In this document: piece by piece, positions 47,604 to 58,726 of the stretch | How positions within the stretch are numbered: position 1 is the stretch's first letter | Layout of the letters: each line of letters opens with the position of its first letter | Assembly: GCF_030272615.1 (NCBI RefSeq) | Contig: NC_081415.1 | Span: forward strand, 368,200,667-368,264,666 | Direction of reading: 5' to 3' | From: Cryptomeria japonica | Taxonomy: Eukaryota > Streptophyta > Pinopsida > Cupressales > Cupressaceae | DNA length: 64,000 nt | Made by a program: the position numbers and the translations under genes | The notes under the pieces: generated by a model | Databases searched by the model: none | What the model was told of the DNA's origin: nothing | The model's input: only the letters and a program-made list of their open reading frames with translations

Positions 47604-48283
47604 ACGATTTTTTTCCTGAAAAATTGTCTGTCGGTTTTCTGATTTTTTCCACAAAAAATCATGGGAGGGTTTTCACGATTTTTCCTGAAAAATTGTCTAT
47701 CAGTTTTTTGATTTTTTCCACAAAAAATCATGGGAGGGTTTTCACGATTTTTTCCTGAAAAATTGTTCACAGGGTTTATAATTTTCCCTTAAAAATTATC
47801 TCATCTGTAATCTGTGATATTCGCGTAAGATTTTAGTTATCTAGGTTTTACCCTTTTTTTCCACAAAAACGATGATTTGTAACCTCAGATTTCTTGGTTT
47901 TTCGATTTTCTCCTCAAAATCGTAAATTCTCTTTTCGAGGGTTCCTATTTCAAGGTTTAGAATTTTTTCCTTAAAAATTATTATTTGTCATTCGCAAAGC
48001 TTGCGTAGGATTTCTAGGTTTTCACGATTTTTTCTTCAAAAATTGTTTGTTGGTTTTTACGATTTTTTCCTCAAAAATCATCTGTAATATGCAAAGTTCA
48101 CATGAGATTTGTGATTCACGAAGTTCTCTGATTTTGATCGATTTTTCTCCTCAAAAATCGAGCTTTGTTGTAGTTAGTTTGGGTCGCACCTGCCAGGGCG
48201 TACATCTGCAACCATGATATCTTTCTGTCAGTTTTGGAGTTGGTACTCTTTTGCAAAAGGGTTTGCTGATTTTTTCCTCAAAA
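47604..48283. repeat. Array of about a dozen short A/T hairpins in element J
   Basis: Units of the form ATTTTTT-CCTN-AAAAAT recur at about 47604, 47639, 47676, 47708, 47743, 47779, 47893, 47957, 48024, 48058, 48139 and 48265. Examples are CGATTTTTCTCCTC followed by AAAAATCG, and TGATTTTTT-CCAC-AAAAAATCA with perfect 9-bp arms. The first five form a tandem repeat with a period near 68 bp. The arms vary but keep pairing. Confidence 0.8.
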
Positions 48284-49423
48284 TCATTGTTTCAGGCTTT
48301 AGTAATTCGTGTGTGCCAGATCTCTAATTTGCGTGTGAAGGCTACATTTGCTTGGATGGCTTTTGGTACTCTTGGTCATTTACATTCTGCAGATCCTGGG
48401 AGGGTCTCCGTAGCAGCAAAGTGTTCTTTGCATCTGTGATCATAACACCTGCAGTGTTTTCTGTAGGGTATTGAGTATGATGACCATTAGGGAGGGTGTT
48501 AAAATAATATTAATATCTTCTATAATGGTCATCTTCTATTTTTAGTTGTCAACTCATTTGGCTTTTTAGTTAATTAGCTTTTAAGCTTTATTTAGCATTT
48601 AGCTTTTTCTTTTTAGTTAATTAGCTTGTAAGCTTAATTTAGCTTTCACGCTTAATTGAGCGTTTAGCTCTTTAATCTTTTACTTTAACGTTATGTTCTA
48701 ATTATAGAACATTGTCTTGTAACCTCTATATATATTATATATGTGTGTATATCGTTCAATGTAATCATCCGATTATTGAATCATTCATTCAATTTATTTT
48801 TCAATAACCCGTCACCCTAGGATACGATACTTTATGAGAAGTCGTATCTCCCTGAGGAGATATGACTCTCGTCATGATATAAAGAACATAGCAATCATAA
48901 CAGATAAAAAATAGATATATCCGGCAAAAACAAATCTGTGTCAGACCGAATCAAACAGTTCAGAAAGAAAAATTGTAGACCGTGGATATCAGTTTGGTGA
49001 TAGACAACAGTAAACCAAGTATAGCAGATTGGATTTATTTTAGTGCAGTTCGATCATTGTATTCAAGGTGAATCAGATTGGGTATAAACTATAGTTCGTG
49101 GTTCTTTGATATTCTATCTATTCGAATATCATAAGATCAGATCGTATTACTGAATCAGATCGAATATACCTTAATGTAAATCAATATTGCAGAGTGATAG
49201 TGCATCAGGTGTAGATCATTATCTGCAGATTAATCTTCATTCGTGACAAAGCAAATTCCTTGTGGGAGTTGTATTCGGTTGTGGCAGATCATATACAGCT
49301 GTTCAAACATATATATAAGTCAGATTGAAGATTATATATATTCTATCAGTATCAGATTGTGGTCAAAACATAAATAAATTTTTTAAAATTACCTGCCTAT
49401 TATAATATGATCAAAACTCAACA

Positions 49424-51683
49424 ATTCTCTTCTTTCAACTGATTTTTCTTTTCTTGCTCTTTTATCAATCTTTCCTTAATGACTTTGACAAAGTCATCTA
49501 GATCTTCAACCTCTTGCTTTTGAGTTGTAAGTCCTAAGTCAATTGTCCCTACCTCACATTCTTCAAGAATGATGTCTTCTTTTGCCTTATCAACTTTTGA
49601 AACTGCAACTTGCAATGTGCGAGACCTTGAACTATCTCTTGTGATTTTAGAGAGTTTCTTTTCTTTCTTCTTCTCCACAGGTTTACTTATCTGCGCTAGA
49701 ATTTCATTTAAATCGTGCATTGGTTGTACTTCTACCACTGCCTTCTTCTTCATTCGCTCTTTCAACCATTCAGGTATGGTGGATTGTTCCATGGCTTCAT
49801 CCAATTGTTTACTTTCTTGAATTCCTTTTAATGCTGAAATCATTCCTTCGTCAAAATCTTCATCTGGAATGGGAATTTTTGGATCTCCCAAATCCTCAAC
49901 TGGTATTGTTCTTGGTTCAATGAGACAATCCATAATAGGAATGACAATATCCTGTGAAGACTCATGTTCTTGATTTTCTTGTTGAATAGATTCTAAAGAT
50001 GCATCCACATTTTGCTCTTCATGAATTGGGGATCTTAACTCAACTTCCTTTTGTGATTCATTTTCAGCAACTGGTGTCATATTTTTATCTCTCAACAAGC
50101 TAATTTCTCTTACTGATGAGGTACTAGTAGAAGAATGAGTCATATTCATCCTTTGTCTCTTCTGTCTCTCTTCTTCAATTGCATCCTTTTATCCCTTTGC
50201 TCTTCTAACTTGAGAACTTTCCTCTACATCTTTCCTTTTCCTTGAATTTTTGCCCTCTTGTCTGCTGTAATCTCTATCAGTGCTTTCAGTCATTTCCTCA
50301 TCATCAGATGAATGTTATTCCGAATCACCCATCAGTTCATAGGTCAAGGAAGTATTTCTTTCTTTCAATTTGTTGATTGTTTGATCAACTCACCACCTTG
50401 TATAATTCATAATTGGTCTCATCGATGTAGATAAGTTTGATATTTTAGGATCAGACCAATTAACTAGAGGAAGTGGCTTATTCTTTTCCTCTTCATAATG
50501 GACTTGGGCACAATTTCCATCATCTTCAAATTGATCGGGCACGGGGAAAAACTCATGCTCTAATCAAACTCACTGATAATCTAGACCACATCCTTTTCCT
50601 GATCTTGAACTTGTCTTCTACTTTAACCCAGTAATCCTCAAGATCAACTCCGTGCCTATATTTTCTTCCATTTATCATTTTAATGTAATAGTAGGGATCA
50701 AAATTAGACCTTGACCTATAGAGAGAGAGAGAGGATAGAATTGCATTTCTTCATCAGATTTCTCAGTTGCTTGCGCCAAAGGACACGACTCAATCATCTT
50801 CCCAACAGCGAGAGGAAAAGTTACTCCGGTGTAATGCTTGCTCCTTTGAATTTCGTCGTATGTAGACAACTACCTTGTGACCTCAAGCAATATCATATTA
50901 TCAGTGGGTTACCTTGGTAGCGTGTAAGGACTTCCTCCAAATCCTTGAACTTGGATATATGTGAATTTGGGAAATTGAAATGTAGTATGAACAAAGCTTC
51001 TTCACTAAATCCATAGCTTCTTGTGTTAATCTTTGATGAGTGCCTCCTTGTAGAGTTCTAACAATGTACATTGAAAAGACATTATTTGCTCTTTCAAAAT
51101 GAGATTTCTCATGTAGATGCAATTGTATGTAGCAATCATACACTGACTTGATCTTTCTTATTTCCAATTATCCCTTTACACATCAATCCTTTGTACTTGT
51201 AACTTCTTGCTAGCGCATAGACAACGTATGAACTCATGTAGAAAGACCAAGTTCCAAGTTTTTCAACTGCTCATCCAAATTATCACTGATTATTTAGGCT
51301 CAATTTATCGTCTTTACTCCTGATGTGATTTCCTCAATGTAATAAAACATCCATGGTTCAAAATCAAAATTTTGAGGGGTTCCCATGACTCGGTTCAACA
51401 AAAGGACAAGATCTCCATACTCTTCGTTGAAATCAATGCGCAAGAGTTTCTTTGGCATCCTAGAGTAATGATTCCTTGGCTTTTCCAACCATTGGCTGTT
51501 AATTATCTCCACACAAGATTCAGTATTTGCCTCATAAATCTTCATTGCATCTTCCTTTGATTTGTAAACTATGGACTGATGATTGGGGATTTCAAATGCT
51601 TTTTTGATTGCTACTTCACCAAGATATGTTAACACTCTTCCATCGGGAGCCCACATTTTCTTGAGGGTTGTAATGTTTTGCAT
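49424..51683 (-). pseudogene. Accessory gene H, N-terminal and middle part
   Basis: The minus strand starts near 51683 (MQNITTLKKMWAPDGRVLTY). It reads VEIINSQWLEKPRNHYSRMP, EEYGDLVLLLNRVMG and FEPWMFYYIEEI. Shifts occur near 51245 and 51165. Then SVYDCYIQLHLHEKSHFERA and EAMDLVKKLCSYYI (51140-50960), HYTGVTFPLAVGKMIESCP (50830) and a 243-codon clean stretch (50149-49424). The clean stretch is acidic then Lys/Glu-rich, with PEWLKERMKKK and a coiled coil. The protein is cut at 49424 by K and resumes at 43759. It has no pol motif. I do not recognise a function; its place before LTR L suggests a retrotransposon-borne accessory gene. Confidence 0.6.
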
Positions 51684-51903
51684 GCTCTACCATCAGCTCA
51701 TTGCATTGTACTGCAGGGGGGAACCAGCTGCTTGCACAATTCCATTACGCATCAGTCCTTGTTATTGTTGATGGTAAGCGTCCATCAAGTCCATACATAC
51801 ACTTCTTGAACTCTCCAATGTCTTCATGTCCAATGTTGGTGTCTACATGTCCAATGTTGGTGTCTCCAACCTTCTTCCATTTCGAACTGATCTTGGGGCA
51901 AAA

Positions 51904-51999
51904 GGAGGAGGAGGAGGAGGAGGAGGAGGAGGAAGAAAGTGAAGAAAGAAGAAGAGAGTGATGAAAGTGAAGAAGAAGAAGAAGAAGAAGAAGAAGAAA
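51904..51999. repeat. Compound (GGA)n/(GAA)n microsatellite
   Basis: GGA repeats at 51904-51932 and GAA repeats at 51969-51999, separated by imperfect GAA. In the frame leading into the G fragment it would encode Gly/Arg then Lys runs. A 19-bp phrase ACCAACATTGGACATGTAG on the minus strand is repeated just to the left (51825-51865). Confidence 0.85.
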
Positions 52000-52290
52000 G
52001 TGATGGATAACGCTACATGGTTGCATCGGTATTGTTTGAGGTGGCCTGTTGCCATGAAGAAATTTAAGGATGAGATTCTAAGGTTCGAGATCTTCGCTCT
52101 CAGTTGCACCAAAGATAGGGACAAAGAGATGAGTATATGAAATTATTCCGTGGTCTTAAGGATGCGATGGAATTGCTATTGTCTACATTTATCAAATTAT
52201 TGGCAGAAGCTGAAAAGGTAGAACAAAGTGTGATGAATGCAGATATTTTTGACGTTGCAATCAATCTGAGTCTTGAGTGTGAATGTTGAG
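51958..52290 (+). pseudogene. C-terminal fragment of the accessory protein (element G)
   Basis: Reads DNATWLHRYCLRWPVAMKKF, then after a shift RSQLHQR, a TAG, GQRDEYMKLFRGLKDAMELL and a coiled-coil tail ending ..LSLECEC at 52290. Layout and residues resemble the C-terminus of the accessory protein of A (YNYCISWPTVAIKHK, then QLQRQREDFVSMFLKVKEI). The TAG again sits where Gln fits. In both elements a purine tract and the 3' LTR follow. Everything upstream is lost at a junction near 51900. Confidence 0.6.
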
Positions 52291-52548
52291 TAGGATTTTT
52301 TCAGCCACTATTCGCTCATGGAACTCTTCTCTTGTGGCTTTGAATAATTAGTTTAAAGATATCTGGCTCGACAAAGCATGACAATTTCTTTCTATTGTTT
52401 TGTTGGGAAGTTACAGTTTTGATCAGTCTGTTTTGGCAAAAAGTTACCCTTTGTCTTTGATGTCAAAGGGGAAGAGATCTTGGTGATAAGGGGAGAAGTT
52501 TCTAAGACGAAATATTTTTGTTTTGCCTTCAATGACAAAGGGGGAGAT

Positions 52549-54064
52549 TGTTACACGTGTCTTTGTTGTCATTGATGTCAAACCTATTGTTGATGGTCCG
52601 GTTGTTGGTGGTTTGTTTGGCTATTGGTTTGATCTGGATGTACTGTGATGATAGTATGGATGTATTATGGTTCGGTAGTATTGTGATGTAGGTGTTGATG
52701 TTTCATGGTACGAAAGTGATGTATAGTAGTATTGTATGGTGTAGTATTTTGCCTAGCAGTTTTGTGTTCATGATGTTTGATTGTATTTGGTTGCTGGTTC
52801 AGATGTCTATCTGGATGATTATATGCTACAAAGTTATTTATAAATTGATGCTATGATTTCTAGATGGATTAGGATGATGACATGAGGCATTTTTGGAGGA
52901 GCAATGTTCCTTGTTTGGTCCGGAAGTAGTGGTGTTAGCTCTGTTGGTTGTTATGGTGAACAGTATCATAGTTCAGAATATGTGTTTGTACTAGATATGT
53001 TTCAGATGGCTTTGTTGATTTTTGCAGAAATGTTTTTGGTAGCTTGATTTCAGATTCCTAGTTGATTGGATAAGTTGATCCTGGGTGACATTGTTGGCTA
53101 TAATCAGTTCTAGTATTGTTTTAGGAGTGTTAAGAGGAATGCACTGCTTTCCTCGTCTTGATATTGCTTTGAGGATGTTGTGGAATAGTTGTTATTATTC
53201 CTAAGGAGTTGTGTTTCTTTTGCGGTGGATTGTTTATTCTATTGTTGGGTCTGGATTAAGATATCTTGCATAAGACAAATTGGTTTGTACCGTTTTGGGT
53301 CCGTGCGGTTGTGCATGGTGTGTATAGAATTCTTTTTGGAGGATGAGCCGACATGATGTAGGCCCTTACACAATTTTGTGCATTTTGCATTTGTTGTATC
53401 AATTGTTTTGGGTTGATGTTATGTACACGTTACATTTCCTTTTTGGCCGACCTAATGGAGATTATTGTTAATTTGGTTGATATATACTGGACATATTAGT
53501 TGTGTTTGAGTAGTAGAGATGTATGATGGATGGATATTTGAGATAGGAAGAAGTATGGTGCGAATGTGAAGCGAAGCATTGGTCCGGAAAAATTGCTAAG
53601 TAGTTAGATGAGTATTGATTTGTGAACTGTTATCTGCATATTAGCAGATGCTTTTTTCTATTCAGTTCGATCTATTTTTCATCTTGTATCTAGATAGTTA
53701 CTTTGTATCTTACCCTAAAGAAGTGATCTTCAGTTGAGCAAGTCCTTCTAGTGTATCTTGCCCTAAGGTAGTGGGCCTTACCTTGCAAGTCTGTCACAGT
53801 GAGCTCCCAGGCCTGTGGCCTAAAATATTGTAAACAGTTAACACATTGTGAGATAGAATCTCGCCATGGTTTTTCCCAGTTTGGGTTTTCCACGTAAAAA
53901 ATCTTGGTGTTCTTGTGTGGATGCACTTGCTGTTTCTATTGTTTACTTTCATGCACATTGGTTTGGATGGATGTTATGGTTTAACCAGTTTGATTTGATC
54001 AAGTTTTATTGTATGCTGATTCACCCTTGGCCCTCCTCTCAGCATCTGGTAGCGTTTAACGACA
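52549..54064 (+). repeat. 3' LTR of element G
   Basis: It starts TGTTACACGTGTCTTTG after the tract CAAAGGGGGAGAT and ends near ..TTTAACGACA at 54064, after GATTCACCCTTGGCCCTCC. About 1.5 kb. TATA-like GATATATACTGG is near 53480. The TTGTCATTGATGTCAA motif is near the start. The right boundary is approximate and no flanking duplication was identified. Confidence 0.65.
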
Positions 54065-57000
54065 TTCTCACCATAGAGAGGATAACTATCTGCGCTTACC
54101 TTCTCTAGATTTACAGACTCAGAATTACACAAGACTTTAGACTCAAACAACAACTTTTGACACTAGAGCATTTTGACCAGAGGGCACATGGCCAAGAGGA
54201 AATTTGAGTCAACAATCAATAGTTCAGACTGAATTGCACACATAATTGACATCTGTTCCATTATCCACTGTTTCTTTTGATCCTTAACGAGAAGGATAAA
54301 AGTTGTTACCAACAAGCTATTCTGATTGATAATATAGAACCAAAAATATTTTGAATTGGCTCCTAAACTAAATAATAGAATAAAAATATGTTCTCACACA
54401 AGCAGGCTTTAAAAGATGAATACGTTTCAATGTCCCCCCTCACGGCTCAAGTATGCAATTATTTCCTTGTTACAAAATTTGTTGCAGTAATCTTTCCCCA
54501 AAACAGTTACAAACAAAGAGGATTCCAAAAGCACTGATTCTAGAGCAATCTTTAAAATGACTCAAACTTTTGTTCGAGCTTATAATTTTGTTTGTATGTC
54601 ACTTTGATTCCACACTCTCTTTTGGCAATCAGTTGAAAACTCTCCTGCCTTAATAGATTTCCTGTGCGTGGGAGACCTTTGAAATTTGATAGTTGCAGGC
54701 ATATAATTGACCAAGCTCCCTCTAAAACAAGGCATGATTTGCAGTAGAGCCTAAATCTCTATTGGAACTCTGCTTAAATGGCACCTTGTCACAACTGCTT
54801 TGTGGCCATTTGCTTTCCCCTTCTGAAATTTGAAAGATGTCGTTGGGTAATTAGTTTGAACTTTAAACATTATCTTTGTCCAACAGTATAGATACATTGT
54901 TCTTATAGATTAACAGTTGCAGTTGATTGGTAGAACATCATAAATATGCACCATTTGATTGACTGATATTCCACAAATGTCTAGATTATGCCACATAGCC
55001 CTTAGGTACTCCTTTGATCAAGCAACTTCAGTTCATTCGATCCTGACTGCAGTTGACGGTCATAAAGCTTTTTGCCTTCAAGATCTACAACTTTGGTAGA
55101 TTGGTGAATCACCCAAATGAACACCACTTTAGTCGACCTTTATACTGCAATTGATCAGATTGTGACTTGTAGATAAGAGATCTATGGTCAAGATTTTTGA
55201 AATACTGGTCAAAATTGCAATGGAACAAGGCTGAATGGACATTATGGCTCTGCCAAATTTTCCCCTTGGACCCTATGTGGCATGATGTCATTTGGTCTTA
55301 TAGAAATAAAATTCCTGTAGAGTTTCCACAGTCATCCTTCAGCCAATAGGAAACATGCCACATACCCTTCAAATATCCTTCACTCTGCCACTTTAACTCG
55401 ATAAACAATATGCGTAGTCAATGGTTGAGATGCTTTACCATGAAAATCAATAGTATTAGATTTGTGGAACACCAAATTGTCAGATGGTATAATCTGCCAA
55501 TGTATAGATAATCACTGGATTGTACCAACTTGTCTGTCAATTGATGGCCCAGATTTGTTTCTTACCCCAATCAACAGTTGTGACAGATTACCAAAGCATT
55601 GGGCAACTTGATCTACGAATAGACTAAAGTTCATTTAATTCAAATAGATGGCTCAAATATGCTTCCTTTATGATCAACAGTTGTGAGAGATAATAGGAAG
55701 AACCCACTAAAAATCTGCCAATCAGCTGTAAGTCACAAAACTTGCCACATTGCTTTGATGACGGAGTCAAGAACAAACATGTCACCACATACTTATCAGA
55801 GAATTCCACCTTGGATAGCCTCAATCTGATAAAACAGTTGTTTGCAGGGGATTGGAAGATATTCATGTCACTGCCAAGTCGATTCACAGATCCACTGAGA
55901 ATCAATACCCAGTCACCCCCCCAAAGGAAACGAATCACTTACGTGAAGCCAAGCTATGTTAACCAGTCAAAAAACAAACACATCAAAAGGGCATAGGCTA
56001 AGGCAAACTTTATGACGTTTACTTAAATTAATTTTGGAACAGGACTTGGTGGAAGCAACAAATGAGAAGCTTTGCATTAGGCAAGGATCATAATCACAAC
56101 ACAAAACCATAATAAAACTATCTGAGATTGGTTGTCAACGGGGCATCTATTTCTAAATCATGAAGGAAGATTAACATCACACTTAATAGAAACAAAATTG
56201 CCAAATGTTGGTCTAGATGGTTCCCAGTGAACCTTATCACCATGCCGAAGGAAAAAGTCAGTATTGCAATCACCACCTAGTATTGCTAGCATAGTGGAAG
56301 TAGAATGTTTTCATGGTATAAGCTATGGTCAGTAATTTTGTTTACCTTGATTAGTTGTTGGTTTATAGACATTTTAGGAGGGAAAAATAGAAAATAAACT
56401 CAACTAAAGAATTGATGTGTGAATTCTCCTCAAATTTGGATTCTAATTTTAAGGCTGAATTCTTGTTCTGTGCTGTAGGAAAGTTTATATCCCAAATCTT
56501 CATTTAAATCAATGAACTTTGAACAACAATCTTTGGTAGAGCATTGTAAGATTTTTCCCGGTTATCTGCATCAATGTTTATGTTCTTAGTTGGACCGGTG
56601 ATGTGAGATGAATTTTAGAGAGGCCTAAAGAAGATTTTTAGTATGCCTAGGCTGAACATTACTGAGGTTCAAAAAAGTTATAGTATGCTTGTCTTGAAAG
56701 TTAAAGTTGTGGTGCTAAATGATCTATCTCTTCTATTGACAGGGAACTGTTGTTATTGCCAGAGTTAGTCAACTTTTATGAAGAGAAGATGGGAAAACTA
56801 TGGTATTGCAAGGAATAATTATATCAGAACCATCATCTCTTTCAAAAGAAAAAAAAATCAATTTCACAAAGATTTGCTTTCTGCACATTGGTTTGCAAAT
56901 CATGTGGATTTATTACCTTAGGTTTCTCCTTTAATGGAACTTTAGTGATGGTGCTAGGAGTACCGACATATTGTAGAGGATTTGGGGGCATTGGATACAT

Positions 57001-58093
57001 TGCTGTTTAGAAGGGGAATGGTGGAATTATCAGGGACATCCCATCTTGCAAAATTTCTAACTTAGTATATCATTGCAAAATACTCACTTTTGGTGGGGAT
57101 AAGTGATTAACTGTTGCTTCTTCCTTTTTCTTAGTCCCCGCAAGATATTTCTGTTATCAGTACAGAAATACCAATCCAGAACACTTAAGAAAACATGGTT
57201 AAAATTGCTGCTGTGGTAATATTTGCAACTGGGGGATGTACATGGCATGACCAAGCAACGTGGCAAGTGGCATGAAGCAAAGGACACATGACATGATTAT
57301 TTTCATATTTGAAATACTATACCCATACTTTGTAAGCCATAATCAGACAGTGATGATAAATATTTTTCTTGGATCAACATCTAACCTGTCAGTTGTGTCA
57401 TTCATGTGTTTGAGAATGAGTTAAGATGCATGATCATAATCACAATGAGAATCGCCAGTTTTCCTGAAAATGGCTTTGGTTCAAAATTTGGAGGGCAAAA
57501 GAAACAGTTGTAAACATAATGGACTTATAGATGGAAGCCATTTTATTCTGTCAAGCCTGGAATAGAATAATTTAAAACAGGCAAATGCACTTAAGGAATT
57601 AAGGGCTTCTCTGAAATATGACATCCGTTCTCTTTAAGTTTTAGCATAAATAACTGATAGGTAATTCTCCCTATTTAAAGTGGTGGCTACGATCCTCGAC
57701 TGCCAGGAGATCGCTGGTAAATTTGGGAATGGTGTTCTCTTTTCATGCTCAGATAAATTTCATTTGGTGAATGCTTGGGAGGAGCATAGACCTTGAGTTT
57801 GATTTAGCATGAATCTATAGAAAATGAACAACCCTTCCTGCTATCTCTGCAACCTTCTTAATTTAAAATACATTGGATATTTGTTAGAAGGGGGGAGATG
57901 GACGTGCTTCCCAGGTATTGGGTGTGCATATCTTCTAAGCTATCTGTTATGTGTATTGTTAAAGTAATTATGCTTGCTTGAATATTTTTTTCCTCTTGGT
58001 CAGGAAAAGGCATTATTTGTTAAGGAATTTTTTTTTGAGTATTACCTCTTTAATTATTTCTTATGTGCTAGGGAGATGGTGTTTCATGCATTA
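54065..58093. other. Right part of intron 1, unclassified
   Basis: No supported frame, LTR end or transposase motif. ATCAACAGTTG-like phrases recur between 54900 and 55700. This may be original intron sequence plus ancient repeats. Confidence 0.4.
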
Positions 58094-58113
58094 TGTGTGT
58101 GTGTGTGTGTGTG
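58094..58113. repeat. (GT)10 microsatellite
   Basis: Ten GT/TG units followed by CATACATATGTATATATATC, about 220 bp upstream of exon 2. Confidence 0.9.
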
Positions 58114-58337
58114 CATACATATGTATATATATCGCATGCTTGACAATATGTGCAATATTTTTTTGAACGCACATTTTATTATGATGCATAATTTATTATA
58201 TTCAAAGTATATATCTTTGTTATTTATAACTCAGACTGATATATTTGATATTTTTAATTAATAGGCCTTGTCATTCATTCTACACATTTAAATTTTTTTT
58301 TTTTCACATTATCAGAGTTATTCTTGTGCAATTGCAG

Positions 58338-58509
58338 CCTCTATAACAATATAGTTCAGCCAACTAAGTTGATGGCTGGTTCAGATTTTCATTGTTTCAA
58401 AGATGGAATTGAGCCGAAGTGGGAGGATCCTAAATGTGCAAATGGAGGAAAGTGGACAGTTAACAACAGTAAAGGAAAGCAAGCACTTGATACTCTGTGG
58501 CTCAACACT
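58338..58509 (+). CDS. eIF4E: eIF4E, coding exon 2
   Basis: Its first base completes codon 76 (Arg) and 57 codons follow (residues 77-133): [40 protein letters not shown] and DTLWLNT. EPKWED carries the second cap-stacking Trp (W104) and the Glu that contacts the cap base (E105). LYNN completes the FWxLYNN motif begun in exon 1. Acceptor TTGCAG at 58337 and donor GTGAGT at 58510. No stops or shifts. The exon matches the conserved second exon of plant eIF4E. Confidence 0.95.
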
Positions 58510-58600
58510 GTGAGTTACATTTTGTCACCCTTTGCATAATTTAGTCTGCTCTCTTATGATATAGATGTTTCACTTCGAGACTTTGTTTTCTTGGATCCAG

Positions 58601-58726
58601 TTGTTGGCAATGATTGGTGAACAGTTTGATGAAGGTGATGAAATTTGTGGGGCAGTTGTGAATGTGCGTAATAAACAAGACAAGATAGCACTCTGGACTA
58701 AGAATGCTGCAAATGAGTCCGCCCAG
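58601..58726 (+). CDS. eIF4E: eIF4E, coding exon 3
   Basis: 42 codons (residues 134-175): [42 protein letters not shown]. The Arg in NVRNK (R156), which contacts cap phosphates in known structures, and the Trp in ALWTK (W165), which packs at the cap, are both present. Intron 2 is only 91 bp (58510-58600, GTGAGT..ATCCAG). Donor GTAAAT at 58727. Residues 176 to about 230 (two more exons in other plants) were not found to the right, so they lie outside the window. All residues seen are consistent with an active factor. Canonical eIF4E is favoured over eIF(iso)4E, without certainty. Confidence 0.93.

Larger units (their letters stand above)
46386..48803 (+). mobile_element. Small copia-derived element J with both LTRs
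   Basis: LTRs at 46386-46723 (338 bp) and 48497-48803 (307 bp), starting TGTTAAAATAATATTAATA and ending TTTATTTTTCA. Perfect 5-bp target duplication ATAAC (46381-46385 and 48804-48808). A primer site TGGTATCAGA follows the first LTR at 46724, with a second imperfect copy 25 bp on. A purine tract TAGGGAGGG precedes the second LTR. The interior is only 1.77 kb: a T-rich leader with a duplicated block (about 46975 and 47087), a gag stub and a hairpin array. It cannot be autonomous. Confidence 0.9.
43760..49423 (+). mobile_element. 5'-truncated Ty1/copia element K, hosting element J
   Basis: Flanked by ATTCT on both sides (43755-43759 and 49424-49428) within gene H. The right end is a proper LTR (46100-49423, split by J). 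The left end has no LTR and starts inside pol sequence. Inside are the end of pol, a tandem duplication (44390-45264), 42-bp repeats (45860-46040) and a purine tract AAGAGGGAG before the LTR. The exact flanks suggest insertion of an incomplete copy, not a later deletion. Confidence 0.65.
46100..49423 (+). repeat. 3' LTR of element K, split by element J
   Basis: Left part 46100-46385 starts TGTTAATGATGTAGTGTC after AAGAGGGAG. Right part 48804-49423 ends ..AAAACTCAACA. Removing J and one copy of its 5-bp duplication leaves about 0.9 kb. A hairpin with arms AGTCGTATCTCC / GGAGATATGACT (one mismatch) lies at 48840-48867. TATATATAAG is at 49309-49318. Confidence 0.75.
39868..58337 (+). other. eIF4E intron 1, about 18.5 kb
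   Basis: Donor GTATGC at 39868 and acceptor TTGTGCAATTGCAG ending at 58337. It contains LTR L, accessory gene H, copia element K with nested J, element G and several kb of unclassified sequence. Because the flanking exons are clean, in phase and on the same strand, it is probably one very long intron and not two separate gene pieces. Confidence 0.8.

Noticed and set aside
49569-49923. Plus-strand frames of 67-83 codons
   Set aside because: They are shadows of the minus-strand gene H, which has far better protein character.
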